Positions 16,516-25,189 of a stretch of DNA of 64,000 nt are shown one piece after another. The notes below the pieces were generated by a model. The model ran no database searches. It had not been told where the DNA came from and was given only the letters and a program-made list of their open reading frames with translations. Location of the stretch: assembly GCA_016234595.1 (NCBI GenBank), contig JACRBG010000043.1, positions 1-64,000 on the forward strand, read 5' to 3'. This stretch comes from Chloroflexota bacterium. GTDB lineage: Bacteria; Chloroflexota; Anaerolineae; Aggregatilineales; J027. Numbering within the stretch: position 1 is the stretch's first letter; the number at the start of each line of letters is the position of its first letter. The translations under genes were made by a program, and so were the position numbers.

Positions 16516-17556
16516 TTAAGCGCGTTTGACATTGGCTTCGCCCAAGAGACCCTGAGGGCGAAACAGCAAAATGAGGAACAAGGCGACAAATGGCAGGGCA
16601 TCTTTGAGCCAGCTATAGCCAATCGCCGTCGCGTAGACTTCAAAGGCGGCGACTAGTATGCCACCCAAGACTGCCCCACGAATACTCCCTAATCCGCCCA
16701 AGACAATGACGGTCAAGCCTTTGAGGGCCATCTCATCGCCAGTGAAGGGGGTGAGGGATGGATAGGCCAACGCATAGAGTACCCCGGCTGCACCCGCCAG
16801 TGCACCAGCAAGAAAAAAGGTCAGGCGGAAAATGCCCCCTACACTGATGCTCAAGAGGCCCGCCACCTTTTGATTAAAGGCTACAACGCGCATCGCTTTG
16901 CCTGTTCGGGTGCGGGCGACAAGATATTGCAGTAAAAACATCAGGGCAAAGGCAATGACAATAATGGCGATTTGCAGCGGGGTGATACGAAAATCGAGAC
17001 CGAGACTATTGACCGTATATTCACGGGCTTTGGTCGCTTCATAGGGTAGTTTTTTGAGCTCAGTGCGCGGGAAACGTTCGGGCGATGTGCCGAATTCCAA
17101 TTGGGCCAGACTGACCAGCACAGCGGATGCACCCAAGCTACTAATCAACTGGGAGATACGCGGGGCATTACGACGGCGCAAAGGAGCAAAAGCCACCAGA
17201 TCAACCGCCACACCGATCAACCCCCCCCCCAACATTGCCAGAGGGAGTGTGTAATAGATGGGGATGTCATAGCGGATAACTGACATGACCCCAATGTAAC
17301 CACCCCACATAAAAACGGCACTATGCGAAAGGTTGAGAACACCTAAAATACTAAAAACAAGCGCATAGCCCAAGGCAAAAAGACTATAGACACTGCCTGT
17401 CCAAATAACGGTTGTCACATGCTGCTCGGGGTTGAGCACCTGTTTGCCTAAAATGTCGGGCAATTCATAGGCAAGCAACCCGATGCCAATGAGGACAAGA
17501 GCCGTGACACCGAAAGATTTAAGTTTCGAAATTGGAAAATCAATAGACACTGGCAT
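16516..17556 (-). CDS. livH: Branched-chain amino-acid-type ABC transporter permease LivH
   Basis: 346 residues, longer than a typical LivH (about 300) through an N-terminal helix before the conserved SVYSLFALGYALVFSILGVLNLSHSAVFMWGGYIG. Eight or more helices follow. GKAMRVVAFNQKVAGLLSI is the ATPase-contact loop and VLGGLGSIRGAVLGG the second signature. A run of ten G (plus strand C at 17221-17230) lies in the coding sequence at a Gly-Gly-Gly stretch; the frame is open as written. It is separated from livJ by a hairpin with a T tail that could lower its expression relative to the binding protein. Confidence 0.92.
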   Translation of the reverse strand: MPVSIDFPISKLKSFGVTALVLIGIGLLAYELPDILGKQVLNPEQHVTTVIWTGSVYSLFALGYALVFSILGVLNLSHSAVFMWGGYIGVMSVIRYDIPIYYTLPLAMLGGGLIGVAVDLVAFAPLRRRNAPRISQLISSLGASAVLVSLAQLEFGTSPERFPRTELKKLPYEATKAREYTVNSLGLDFRITPLQIAIIVIAFALMFLLQYLVARTRTGKAMRVVAFNQKVAGLLSISVGGIFRLTFFLAGALAGAAGVLYALAYPSLTPFTGDEMALKGLTVIVLGGLGSIRGAVLGGILVAAFEVYATAIGYSWLKDALPFVALFLILLFRPQGLLGEANVKRA

Positions 17557-17573
17557 AAGTTCTTTTACTTTTT

Positions 17574-17614
17574 ATAAAAAGGGGACAGGCCCCTTACAAC
17601 CTGCCCCTTTTAAT
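17574..17614 (-). terminator. Attenuating terminator between livJ and livHMGF
   Basis: On the minus strand AAAAGGGGCAGG pairs with CCTGTCCCCTTTT (one bulged base) and is followed by TTTTTATAAA. Placed between the binding-protein gene and the permeases, it would give more binding protein than membrane parts. Confidence 0.65.
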
Positions 17615-17674
17615 TTAAAACCATCCTAAACGGCGCTCTGCTTAAGGGATGACTCTAGCAGCATCCCCCAAACA

Positions 17675-18943
17675 TTAATTACCAAATACTTCTGCCGCAG
17701 ATTCTTCGGTCAACAACAAATATTGACCATCTTTGATGATTTGGGCCACCGGTTCGTGTTCTGGTAGGCCATCTTCATCAAACGAGAATGTCCCTAGTGG
17801 AGTTTCAAAGTCGGCGGTCGCCGCAAGTGCTTCCAACACATCGGCTGGATCAGCAGAATCGGCGCAGCGAATGGCTGTGGCAACAACCCATGTTCCAGTG
17901 TAGGCCTGAACCGCAAATTGGTCAGCGGGAGTGCCATATTCTTCTTCGTATTTGGTGGTGAAAGCCGTGCTGATTTCGTTCTGACGGGCCACATTCCATG
18001 CGCCACCAACGATGACACCATTGGCATCCGTGCCAGCGCCCTTGTCTTCGGAGGCGATACCGGGGGCATTGAAGCCATTGCCACCGATGATGGGGCCTTC
18101 ATAACCGAGTTGGCTACGAGCTTGTTCGAGCAAGGGCACGATTTCAGCGGCGAGGGCGGAAACTACAATCGCGTCGGGGTCGGCGGCGATAATGTTGGTC
18201 AATTGTGAGGTGAAATCAACATCACCCGTCGCAAAGGTTTCAGTCGCGACGACATCGACACCCAGTTCTTCCAACGCTGACACAAAAACATCATAGGCGC
18301 TGGCAGTGAATTGGTCGTTGTCGCTGTACATTATGCCGACGGTCTCGATACCAAGAATGTCCACCACCTGTGCTACCGTGCCGGGGATCACTTTGGATTC
18401 GGGCAGGCTGACACGGCGGAAATAGTTACCCCCATCGCCATAGCTGGTTGCAAAATCGGTTTCCATCCCAGTACGGGTATTGCTGACACCAATCACAGGG
18501 ACGAGTGGATCGCCAGCGTCTTGGCGTTCAGTGCCAAATGCGACAGGGTCGGCAGCCATCGCTTGATTGGAAAGGGTTGGGCCGATAATCGCTGAGACAT
18601 CTTCACCCACCAGATTGGTAAAAGCCGAAATAGCGGTTTCGGGGGTGCTACCTGCATCTTCAGTAACCGCTACGAGGGTAGCACCACCGAGATAGCCACT
18701 TTCGTTAATTTCGGCAATTGCCAACTCAGCGGCTTGTTGCTGCGACACACCATAAATCGCGGCGGCTTCGCTTTGGGCAAAAGCAAGCCCAACCTTAACA
18801 TCGCCCGATAAATTGGTGGGGTCAGCACAAGTATCCCACGCACCAATGAGGGGACGTTCACCACCGTCCTGCGCCTTCACGCTCATTGGCAGGGCTAATA
18901 CCGCGACTAACACAAAAGCCAAAAACAAATTTTTGCTTCGCAT
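17675..18943 (-). CDS. livJ: HAAT-type substrate-binding protein (Leu/Ile/Val-binding family)
   Basis: 422 residues. A signal peptide covers about the first 24 residues (hydrophobic LFLAFVLVAVLALPMSV then KAQD), without a lipobox Cys at the cleavage point. The mature part is a periplasmic-binding-protein type I fold: VGLAFAQSEAAAIYG, AAELAIAEINESGYLGG, AIIGPTLSNQAMA and VSNTRTG are typical. It delivers the ligand to LivHMGF. The ligand may be branched-chain amino acids but related proteins bind amides, urea or aromatic compounds. First gene of the transporter operon. Confidence 0.9.
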   Translation of the reverse strand: MRSKNLFLAFVLVAVLALPMSVKAQDGGERPLIGAWDTCADPTNLSGDVKVGLAFAQSEAAAIYGVSQQQAAELAIAEINESGYLGGATLVAVTEDAGSTPETAISAFTNLVGEDVSAIIGPTLSNQAMAADPVAFGTERQDAGDPLVPVIGVSNTRTGMETDFATSYGDGGNYFRRVSLPESKVIPGTVAQVVDILGIETVGIMYSDNDQFTASAYDVFVSALEELGVDVVATETFATGDVDFTSQLTNIIAADPDAIVVSALAAEIVPLLEQARSQLGYEGPIIGGNGFNAPGIASEDKGAGTDANGVIVGGAWNVARQNEISTAFTTKYEEEYGTPADQFAVQAYTGTWVVATAIRCADSADPADVLEALAATADFETPLGTFSFDEDGLPEHEPVAQIIKDGQYLLLTEESAAEVFGN

Positions 18944-19256
18944 AAGAGGGATTCTCTCCTTTTAAAAGTTTCTAAGCGTCCACCCAAGAATGGATAGAAT
19001 CCATTATAGATTCGGTGAGGCATGGACGCAAAAATTTGCTGAATCAATTCGAAATGGTGGCGCGAATTTGGCTCAAAGCCGCCTAGTAAATTTTTCGAGC
19101 TAGGGCCGCATCATCATCAAATTTTTTACAGAACGCATATTCTATTATCTACACTTATATGCGCCGAAGTTGAATTCGTAACTACGGTTACGAATTTATG
19201 GATAGTGGTCATATTTAGAATGGCCGTTATCTAAAGGGGCTTATGATACCCCCGCG
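18944..19256. other. Upstream region of livJ and 3' flank of the ABC-F gene
   Basis: 313 bases without a gene. The AT-rich part nearest livJ should contain its promoter. The only strong structure is the perfect inverted repeat at 19173-19196. Confidence 0.5.
19173..19196. promoter_or_regulatory. Perfect 10-bp inverted repeat
   Basis: AATTCGTAAC-TACG-GTTACGAATT. It lies about 60 bases past the ABC-F stop and about 230 bases before livJ. There is no T tract on either side, so an operator or RNA hairpin is more likely than a terminator. Confidence 0.45.
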
Positions 19257-21167
19257 TTAAGCTAGGTTATCCCACTCCTGCATGGTCGCATCAAGGGCGG
19301 CTTCGGCTTCGGTATAACGTTGGCCCAAACGCGACACCTCTTGGATTTTGCCACTGGCACTGGCAATTTCGAGGTCATCCAAGATGGTTTGTAACTCGAC
19401 TTCGAGCTTATGAATCTGGGCTTCGAGTTCAGTTAAGCGTTTGGTGCGCTGAAAAGGCGAAAGGCCGCTGGGGTGTTTTTCAACGGTTGGTTTGGCTTGG
19501 GAGCGACCATTTTTCGAAGACGGGTTGGCGGCTTCAGCTAATTTGGCGACTTCTTGCTCACGCAGGGTTACATATTCATGATACGATCCTTGAAAAATTG
19601 TCATGCTGCCGGGTTGCACGGCCCAAATTTGGGTGGCAAGGGCATCTATCAGATAGCGGTCATGGCTGACGAGTAGGATTGTCCCTTCGTAATCCACCAA
19701 AACATTTTGCAGAATTTCTTGGGAGGCAATATCAAGGTGATTGGTGGGTTCGTCAAGGAGCAACACATTCGCTCCAGCCAATGATAATTTGGCGAGGGCG
19801 AGTCGTCCGCGTTCACCACCGGATAACGTGTTGATTTGGCGATAGACATCATCCCCGGTGAACAAATAAGTCGCCAGATAACTACGGGCTTGGCTGATGG
19901 GCATATCTTTGGTTTGGAGGATTTCTTCCAACAAAGTGTTTTCGGTGTTTAGGCTTTCATGGGCTTGCGCAAAATAGCCAATTTCGACCCGTGCCCCCCA
20001 TTGAAATTGGCCTTGCAGCGGACGAAGGTTATCTAAGATCGTTTTGAGAAAGGTGGATTTGCCCGACCCATTGGGGCCAATAATCGCGGCAACTTCCCCA
20101 CGCATTAACAGCATTTCAGGAACTTCAAAAAGGGGACTGTCGGCATCGGGGTAGCCAATTGACATGCCTTTGGTTTTAAAAACCTCGTTGCCTGTGCGGG
20201 AGGCCTCTAAACGCATATGCAATTTGTGTTTGGTCTGGGGGCGTCGTTTAACCCAATCACCTTCTTTAATCAGGCGTTCCAAACGACGACGACGGCCTTT
20301 GGCTTGATTGGTGTTCTGGCCCGCGATGTTACGCGCAATATAGTCTTGCTCTTTTTTGATAAATTCTTGTTGGGCCTCGAATTCTTTTAACATACGCTCG
20401 TGGCGTTCTTGACGCTGCTGGACATAGTGGCTGTAGTTGCCATGATAGGTGTCCATTTCGCCAAATTCGAGTTCCCAGATGACGTTGACGACCTTGTCCA
20501 TAAAATAGCGGTCATGGCTGACGAGCAGCAATGCCCCCTGCCACGTTTTTAGATAGCCTTCCAGCCATTCGACGGCGTTGATGTCGAGGTGATTGGTTGG
20601 CTCATCTAAGACTAGTAGTTCGGGACTTTCAAGTAGGAGCCGAGCGAGTAAAGCACGGGTGACCTGTCCGCCGGAAAGCAGCGTTAGGGGACGCGAAAAT
20701 TCGTCGGGTTTAAAACCCAGCCCCATCAACACGCGCTTGATTTCAGTTTCATAGGTATAGCCACCCGCCTCTTGAAATGCTTCTTGGGCCTGACCATAGC
20801 GCCGCAATAGCTCATCATGATCGCCATTGTTGGCACCGTCGGCAAGAGCCTGTTCCAATTCGGTTAATTTGGCTTGTTGGGCCAACAACGGCTCGAAGGC
20901 GCTCAACATTTCTTCCCAAATGGTACGGTTACCCGTGAGTTTGGGGCGTTGGGGCAGGAAGCCGATTTTTAGGCCGCGCTTGACCTCGACCTTGCCGGTG
21001 GTAGGTTCATCGTTGCCAATGAGGATATTCAATAAGGTGGTTTTGCCTGCGCCATTTGGCCCGACCAGTGCAATTTTGGCGTGGTTGGGAATCGAAACGG
21101 AGATACCGCCAAAAAGTTCATCGGGGCCAAATGCTTTGCTGACATGAATTGCAGTGAGTACGGACAT
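19257..21167 (-). CDS. ABC-F family ATPase (Uup/YdiF type)
   Basis: 636 residues with two ABC domains and no membrane segment. Walker A motifs are GPNGAGKTT and GPNGSGKST; signatures are LSGGQVTRALLARLLL and LSGGERGRLALAKLSLAG; both are followed by DEPTNHLDI. The interdomain linker (about 240-310) is long, basic and helical, as in ABC-F proteins that act on the ribosome. The C-terminal 90 residues form a coiled coil (LTELEAQIHKLEVELQTILDDL). ABC-F proteins act in translation quality control or give antibiotic protection; which applies here is unknown. Confidence 0.9.
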   Translation of the reverse strand: MSVLTAIHVSKAFGPDELFGGISVSIPNHAKIALVGPNGAGKTTLLNILIGNDEPTTGKVEVKRGLKIGFLPQRPKLTGNRTIWEEMLSAFEPLLAQQAKLTELEQALADGANNGDHDELLRRYGQAQEAFQEAGGYTYETEIKRVLMGLGFKPDEFSRPLTLLSGGQVTRALLARLLLESPELLVLDEPTNHLDINAVEWLEGYLKTWQGALLLVSHDRYFMDKVVNVIWELEFGEMDTYHGNYSHYVQQRQERHERMLKEFEAQQEFIKKEQDYIARNIAGQNTNQAKGRRRRLERLIKEGDWVKRRPQTKHKLHMRLEASRTGNEVFKTKGMSIGYPDADSPLFEVPEMLLMRGEVAAIIGPNGSGKSTFLKTILDNLRPLQGQFQWGARVEIGYFAQAHESLNTENTLLEEILQTKDMPISQARSYLATYLFTGDDVYRQINTLSGGERGRLALAKLSLAGANVLLLDEPTNHLDIASQEILQNVLVDYEGTILLVSHDRYLIDALATQIWAVQPGSMTIFQGSYHEYVTLREQEVAKLAEAANPSSKNGRSQAKPTVEKHPSGLSPFQRTKRLTELEAQIHKLEVELQTILDDLEIASASGKIQEVSRLGQRYTEAEAALDATMQEWDNLA

Positions 21168-21265
21168 GCTGCTGAGAAGTCCTAGCCTCTGTAATACAAT
21201 AGATGATGGCTATCAGTTTTACAGAAATTGTGGATTTGTTCAAGCGGATTTTATAACAATTAAAC

Positions 21266-21904
21266 CTAATCTTCCTTTTCAAGCCATTGGTCAGGTACAT
21301 GAGGATAAATCGAGATGTATTCAATGTTTTCAGGGAATTGCAAAATAATATTTTTTACATGGGCTATGCTCTCTAAAACCGGATCATGTTTCAAAAGAAT
21401 TTTCTTGGGTACCTCATAGAAAACAAATATTAGGTTTTTGGCTGTTGCGTGATTTATGGACGGCTGCTTCTTATTAAGTGACTTGATAACCCGTTGAAAT
21501 GGTTTCTTATCTTGCCTATACCAAATCTCAAGACCCTTAACCGCAAAACGATTTTGGGCAAGGTCATCAATATATTTCGTAGCGCGTTCTTGGGGTAAGC
21601 CATAAGAGCCAAATTTAGGAGCATATTTTTTGACCAGCCTCATATATCGCTCCTGATATAATTCAGCTTTTCTAGATGTGATGTCCTCCCAATACTTGTT
21701 ATTTGCGAACGGTTGACGAGATGTATCTTGTTGGGTGGATTTCTGAGTATTCTCAGGTGTATCTCTCCACATCAAAAACACAGCAGTTAAAAACCATGCC
21801 AGTCCACAAGTACGAATTAGAATATCATCAGGGAAACATATGATTGTACACAATAAAATGAATCCCAAAAGAATAATAAGTCTTTTTAGGAATGCCATAA
21901 ACAT
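21266..21904 (-). CDS. Hypothetical protein with two N-terminal membrane helices, AT-rich gene
   Basis: 212 residues, family not recognised. Two hydrophobic segments (about 7-25 and 28-45, FLKRLIILLGFILLCTIICF then LIRTCGLAWFLTAVFLMW) form a hairpin, followed by a charged cytoplasmic part rich in Lys and Tyr (RKAELYQERYMRLVKKYAPKF). The gene is visibly more AT-rich than its neighbours and uses AT-ending codons, suggesting recent acquisition. MFMAFLKR offers two ATG starts two codons apart; GGAGTG lies about 15 bases upstream. No partner gene is evident. Confidence 0.55.
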   Translation of the reverse strand: MFMAFLKRLIILLGFILLCTIICFPDDILIRTCGLAWFLTAVFLMWRDTPENTQKSTQQDTSRQPFANNKYWEDITSRKAELYQERYMRLVKKYAPKFGSYGLPQERATKYIDDLAQNRFAVKGLEIWYRQDKKPFQRVIKSLNKKQPSINHATAKNLIFVFYEVPKKILLKHDPVLESIAHVKNIILQFPENIEYISIYPHVPDQWLEKED

Positions 21905-22151
21905 AGCTGGATGTTTTTCACTCCATCAACGTCAAATGATTTACATTTCAATTATAGATGTTGACGGGTTTACATTGGGGGAAATAAACACTAAACCCCC
22001 GTCTTTGGGGGTTCAGCGATTAGGGAGCAACCGGATGGTTAGGGGGGCATTTTAACCACCACAGTATGTCTGTTAGGATAGCCCAGCTAGGAGCACATAA
22101 CTTGACGGACAAGCGCCGCCAAACCCACTACTGCCTTACAGCCAAACGGCT
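21905..22151. other. Non-coding stretch between the AT-rich gene and the FHA regulator
   Basis: 247 bases with no ORF of note. The one structure is AACCCCC (21994-22000), six bases, GGGGGTT (22007-22013), a perfect 7-bp stem. Read on the minus strand it is followed by TAGTGTTTATTT, so it may terminate the upstream FHA regulator transcript. Confidence 0.4.
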
Positions 22152-22811
22152 TTAGATCGAGTTTGCCCAGTCAATATGCCGATTACGGAAGATTAGACCA
22201 AAACCGCGCCGCGTCGTAATATATTCATGTTCGGGGTCAACTTCTTCAAGGCGTTTACGTAAGCGACTGACCAGCGCATCAAGAGCTTGGTCGGTGATTT
22301 CTTTGCCATGCCAGACAAAATCGCGGATGTCCTCACGGGTGACGACCGACCCTTCATTGCGGATAAGCAGTTGTAGCAATAAAACTTGGCTGGGGCTTAG
22401 AGGAGGGTCAAGCCGCTGATTCATGACATACACTTGGGCAGTGGTTTCGTCCAAACGTAGCCCTTCAATACGGGCATAACGGGGATCCACTTGGGCGGTG
22501 GTAGCGGGGTCGTCGAACACTAGGACACAGGCATTGCCCAAATTGAGGACATCGTTGGCTTTGAGCCGATATTCCCGATTAGGCAGCATGCGTTCATCGT
22601 TTAAAAATGAGCCATTGGTACTGCCGGGGTCAATCGCCACGACCTGCTCATGCGAAAAGTCGAGTTTCAGATGGACACGGGAAATTTCAGTTGTGTCGAT
22701 CACATAATCACATTCCCTTGCCCGCCCGATGGTGAACGGGAAATGGGCCAGATCAAGCTGACCAACAATCTTATTTTCATCTTTGATATAAAAACACGGC
22801 GGGGTTGACAT
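22152..22811 (-). CDS. FHA-winged-helix transcriptional regulator
   Basis: 219 residues from the ATG at 22811; the in-frame TTG at 22826 overlaps the likely ribosome-binding site TTGAGG and is rejected. An FHA domain fills the N-terminal half (FTIGRARECDYVI, ISRVHLKLDF, DPGSTNGSFLND). An OmpR/PhoB-type winged helix follows at about 120-215 (SPSQVLLLQLLIRNEGSVVTREDI, ALDALVSRLRKRLEE, ITTRRGFGLIF). A phosphothreonine-reading DNA-binding protein would link a Ser/Thr kinase to transcription. The order is the reverse of EmbR, which has the winged helix first. The kinase at 5722-7521 is one candidate input. Confidence 0.85.
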   Translation of the reverse strand: MSTPPCFYIKDENKIVGQLDLAHFPFTIGRARECDYVIDTTEISRVHLKLDFSHEQVVAIDPGSTNGSFLNDERMLPNREYRLKANDVLNLGNACVLVFDDPATTAQVDPRYARIEGLRLDETTAQVYVMNQRLDPPLSPSQVLLLQLLIRNEGSVVTREDIRDFVWHGKEITDQALDALVSRLRKRLEEVDPEHEYITTRRGFGLIFRNRHIDWANSI

Positions 22812-23002
22812 AAATAAAGGCCTCAACCTATCTATTGTGAGTTAATATAGAAACGCCCTGCTGAAAGTATGGGGTATAACTCAGAATCTGGCTCTACGCA
22901 AGCATGACGCATTACCAACGTTTGCTCATCAGGAGTTAAGCATTTTTTAAACAATTGCAGTTTAAACTAGAGGCAGTCTAGCGAATCAAAAGGAGAGTTC
23001 CC

Positions 23003-23911
23003 ATGCGTGTGATTATTACAGGCGGTACGGGCTTGATCGGAAAAGCCCTTGCCAAGAGCCTTGTAGCCGATGGTCATGAAGTGATTATTCTCAGCCGCGA
23101 CCCCTCGACAGCCAAATTGGACGGCGGGGTACGGGTTGAAAAATGGAATGCACGAACAGGCGATGGGTGGAGCAACCACATTACCAGCGACACAGCGATA
23201 GTCAACCTTGCCGGAGCAGGTATTGGCGATAAGCGCTGGTCGGAAGACCGCAAAAAACTGATTTTGGAAAGTCGTACCAATGCTGGGGCAGCGGTGGTTG
23301 ATGCCATTGAAAAAGCTACTGAAAAACCGCGGGTGGTGATTCAGTCCTCAGCCGTTGGGTATTACGGGACACCCGGCGACACCATCTTGACTGAGAACAG
23401 TCCAGCCGGGGAAGACTTCTTGGCAGATGTTTGTAAACAATGGGAAGACTCCACCAAAGCCGTTGAAGCAATGGGAGTACGGCGAGTCGTGATTCGTAGT
23501 GGGGTCGTTTTGAGCATGGACGGCGGGGCCTTCCCGCGAATGCTGCTGCCTTACAAATTGATGGTGGGTGGCCCAATCGGCAACGGCAAGCATTGGTTTC
23601 CGTGGATTCATATTGACGATGAGGTCAAAGCCATCCGCTTTTTGATTGAGAACGATGCAGCAAGTGGGGTGTTTAATATCATGGCGCCCCATCCACTGAC
23701 CAACACAGATTTTAACCACGAGGTTGGCAAGACGATGAACAAACCTGCGGTTATCCCTGTGCCCAAATTGGCGCTGCAATTGATGTTTGGGGAAATGGCG
23801 ATTATTTTGATTGAAGGTCAACGCGCTGTTCCACAACGCTTGCAAGAACTCAATTTTGGGTTCACCTATCCTACCGCCGAACCTGCACTGAAAAATTTGC
23901 TCAAGAAATAG
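23003..23911 (+). CDS. TIGR01777/SDR39U1-type NAD-dependent epimerase
   Basis: 302 residues. Extended SDR Rossmann motif GGTGLIGKALAKSL at residues 7-20. QSSAVGYYG contains the SDR Tyr; RSGVVLSMDGGAFPRMLLPYKL and GKHWFPWIHIDD are signatures of the YfcH/SDR39U1 subfamily, and a DUF1731-type C-terminus follows. The subfamily has no settled reaction; a link to cell division or plastid development is claimed for some members. AAGGAG precedes the ATG. It stands alone, convergent with the GAPDH gene. Confidence 0.88.
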   Translation: MRVIITGGTGLIGKALAKSLVADGHEVIILSRDPSTAKLDGGVRVEKWNARTGDGWSNHITSDTAIVNLAGAGIGDKRWSEDRKKLILESRTNAGAAVVDAIEKATEKPRVVIQSSAVGYYGTPGDTILTENSPAGEDFLADVCKQWEDSTKAVEAMGVRRVVIRSGVVLSMDGGAFPRMLLPYKLMVGGPIGNGKHWFPWIHIDDEVKAIRFLIENDAASGVFNIMAPHPLTNTDFNHEVGKTMNKPAVIPVPKLALQLMFGEMAIILIEGQRAVPQRLQELNFGFTYPTAEPALKNLLKK

Positions 23912-23924
23912 ATGATAGGCGTCG

Positions 23925-23952
23925 AGGGGGCGATTGGCATCAACCGCCCCTT
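23925..23952. terminator. Bidirectional hairpin between convergent genes
   Basis: GGGGCG (23927-23932) and CGCCCC (23945-23950) pair around a 12-base loop between the epimerase stop and the GAPDH stop. T tracts on both sides are poor. Confidence 0.45.
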
Positions 23953-23978
23953 AGAAATTCCTCAAGTTTGTTAGGTTT

Positions 23979-25019
23979 CTAACAGACAAATTCGCGTACC
24001 AACCCTAGCGCGGCATCAGTCTTCGCAATGGATTTCATACCACTTTTCTCAATGCCTGTTAATGCCCGCACTGCATCTATCGTTTCGGGCACGACAATGG
24101 CCTGATTGTAGACCTGATAGTTATAAAACAGCTCCGTTCCTGAAACAGCAAGGTTGTCTTCCCAAAGGCCAACCTCCCACATATCACCACGAGGACGCCC
24201 TAAATCCGCCATAAGTTCGAGCGTGGTATTTAGAGCCACCATGCCCTCGGACATGCGCAAAAAGGCAATACGCGGGGCGGCCCTGAAGGCATCTAATATC
24301 TCTTGACGAGTCGCGGGGCGGGTCAATTCAACCGTCCATGCATGGAGATGGCTGGTGGTATGGGATGCAACCAAGGCGATTGTCACCACATCCAATTCGG
24401 GCAGTACAGTTTGAGCATCGGGGCCTTGATGGGATGGAATATGCGACTCTGGAACGACGGTATTCATCACCCCTGAATGATCCGATTCCCATGGGTCGGT
24501 GGCGCGACGCACCAGCACTCCACGCGCTTTTTTCAGTAATCCGGCGCTTTTAAGTGCCCCCAATGTGCGGACAATGCTGGTAGTGTTACATGACACAACG
24601 CGGGTTGTATCGCGACCCAAAGCAGTTTCATAATTGGCTTGGGCAACAAATGAGTGCCCGGTAAGGCTGTGTTTCTCGCCACCTTGAAAAATGGATTTCA
24701 CACCCGCCACGCGATATTTTTCAAGATTGGCTGCTGCGATTTTCTTGGGGGTAGCATCGGCGATAATATCTACATGGGCCAATAATTCATCGAGCGTGCC
24801 TGCGACATTGATACCGACGGCCTTCATTTGGTTGTAGGCTTGGACTGTGGCTGCAAACACGGGATAGCGTTTTTCGGTTGCTACTTTGATACGCCAATCG
24901 CTCACCACATCAACCACACCAACGAGTTCCATATCTTCTTGCGCTACAACGGCATCTGCGATGCGTTTGCCGATGACACCATAGCCGTTGACCGCCACAC
25001 GGACTTTTTGAGTAGTCAT
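23979..25019 (-). CDS. Type II (archaeal-type) glyceraldehyde-3-phosphate dehydrogenase
   Basis: 346 residues from the ATG at 25019, with AAGGATGG ideally spaced; an upstream in-frame start adds nine residues that encode the ribosome-binding site. The Rossmann motif is VAVNGYGVIGKRIADAV, the catalytic cysteine is Cys144 in VVSCNTTSIVRTL, and FQGGEKH and NTVVPESHIPSHQGPDA are typical of the archaeal-type enzyme, which shares little sequence with the usual bacterial GapA (catalytic SCTTNC). It oxidises glyceraldehyde 3-phosphate with phosphate, usually accepting NAD or NADP. It follows citrate synthase on the same strand after 170 bases. Confidence 0.88.
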   Translation of the reverse strand: MTTQKVRVAVNGYGVIGKRIADAVVAQEDMELVGVVDVVSDWRIKVATEKRYPVFAATVQAYNQMKAVGINVAGTLDELLAHVDIIADATPKKIAAANLEKYRVAGVKSIFQGGEKHSLTGHSFVAQANYETALGRDTTRVVSCNTTSIVRTLGALKSAGLLKKARGVLVRRATDPWESDHSGVMNTVVPESHIPSHQGPDAQTVLPELDVVTIALVASHTTSHLHAWTVELTRPATRQEILDAFRAAPRIAFLRMSEGMVALNTTLELMADLGRPRGDMWEVGLWEDNLAVSGTELFYNYQVYNQAIVVPETIDAVRALTGIEKSGMKSIAKTDAALGLVREFVC

Positions 25020-25189
25020 TGATTCCATCCTTTGGATTTTCATCAATTGAACGAGCCAACCCCATGAGTGTAGGTCGCTACTAATATTTGATGTAGGGTC
25101 GAATAGCTCAAAATTCAGGTGATGAAAATAACATCATGGATTAGCGACATTCATAGGCCTAGTGTTAAGAACTGATCACCCTAGTCATC

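Noticed and set aside
21905-22151. Possible small structured RNA (SRP, 6S or tmRNA type)
   Set aside because: None of the conserved motifs of those RNAs could be found; only one short hairpin is present.
23348-23845. 165-codon minus frame across the epimerase gene
   Set aside because: It lies antisense to clear SDR motifs and has no start context.
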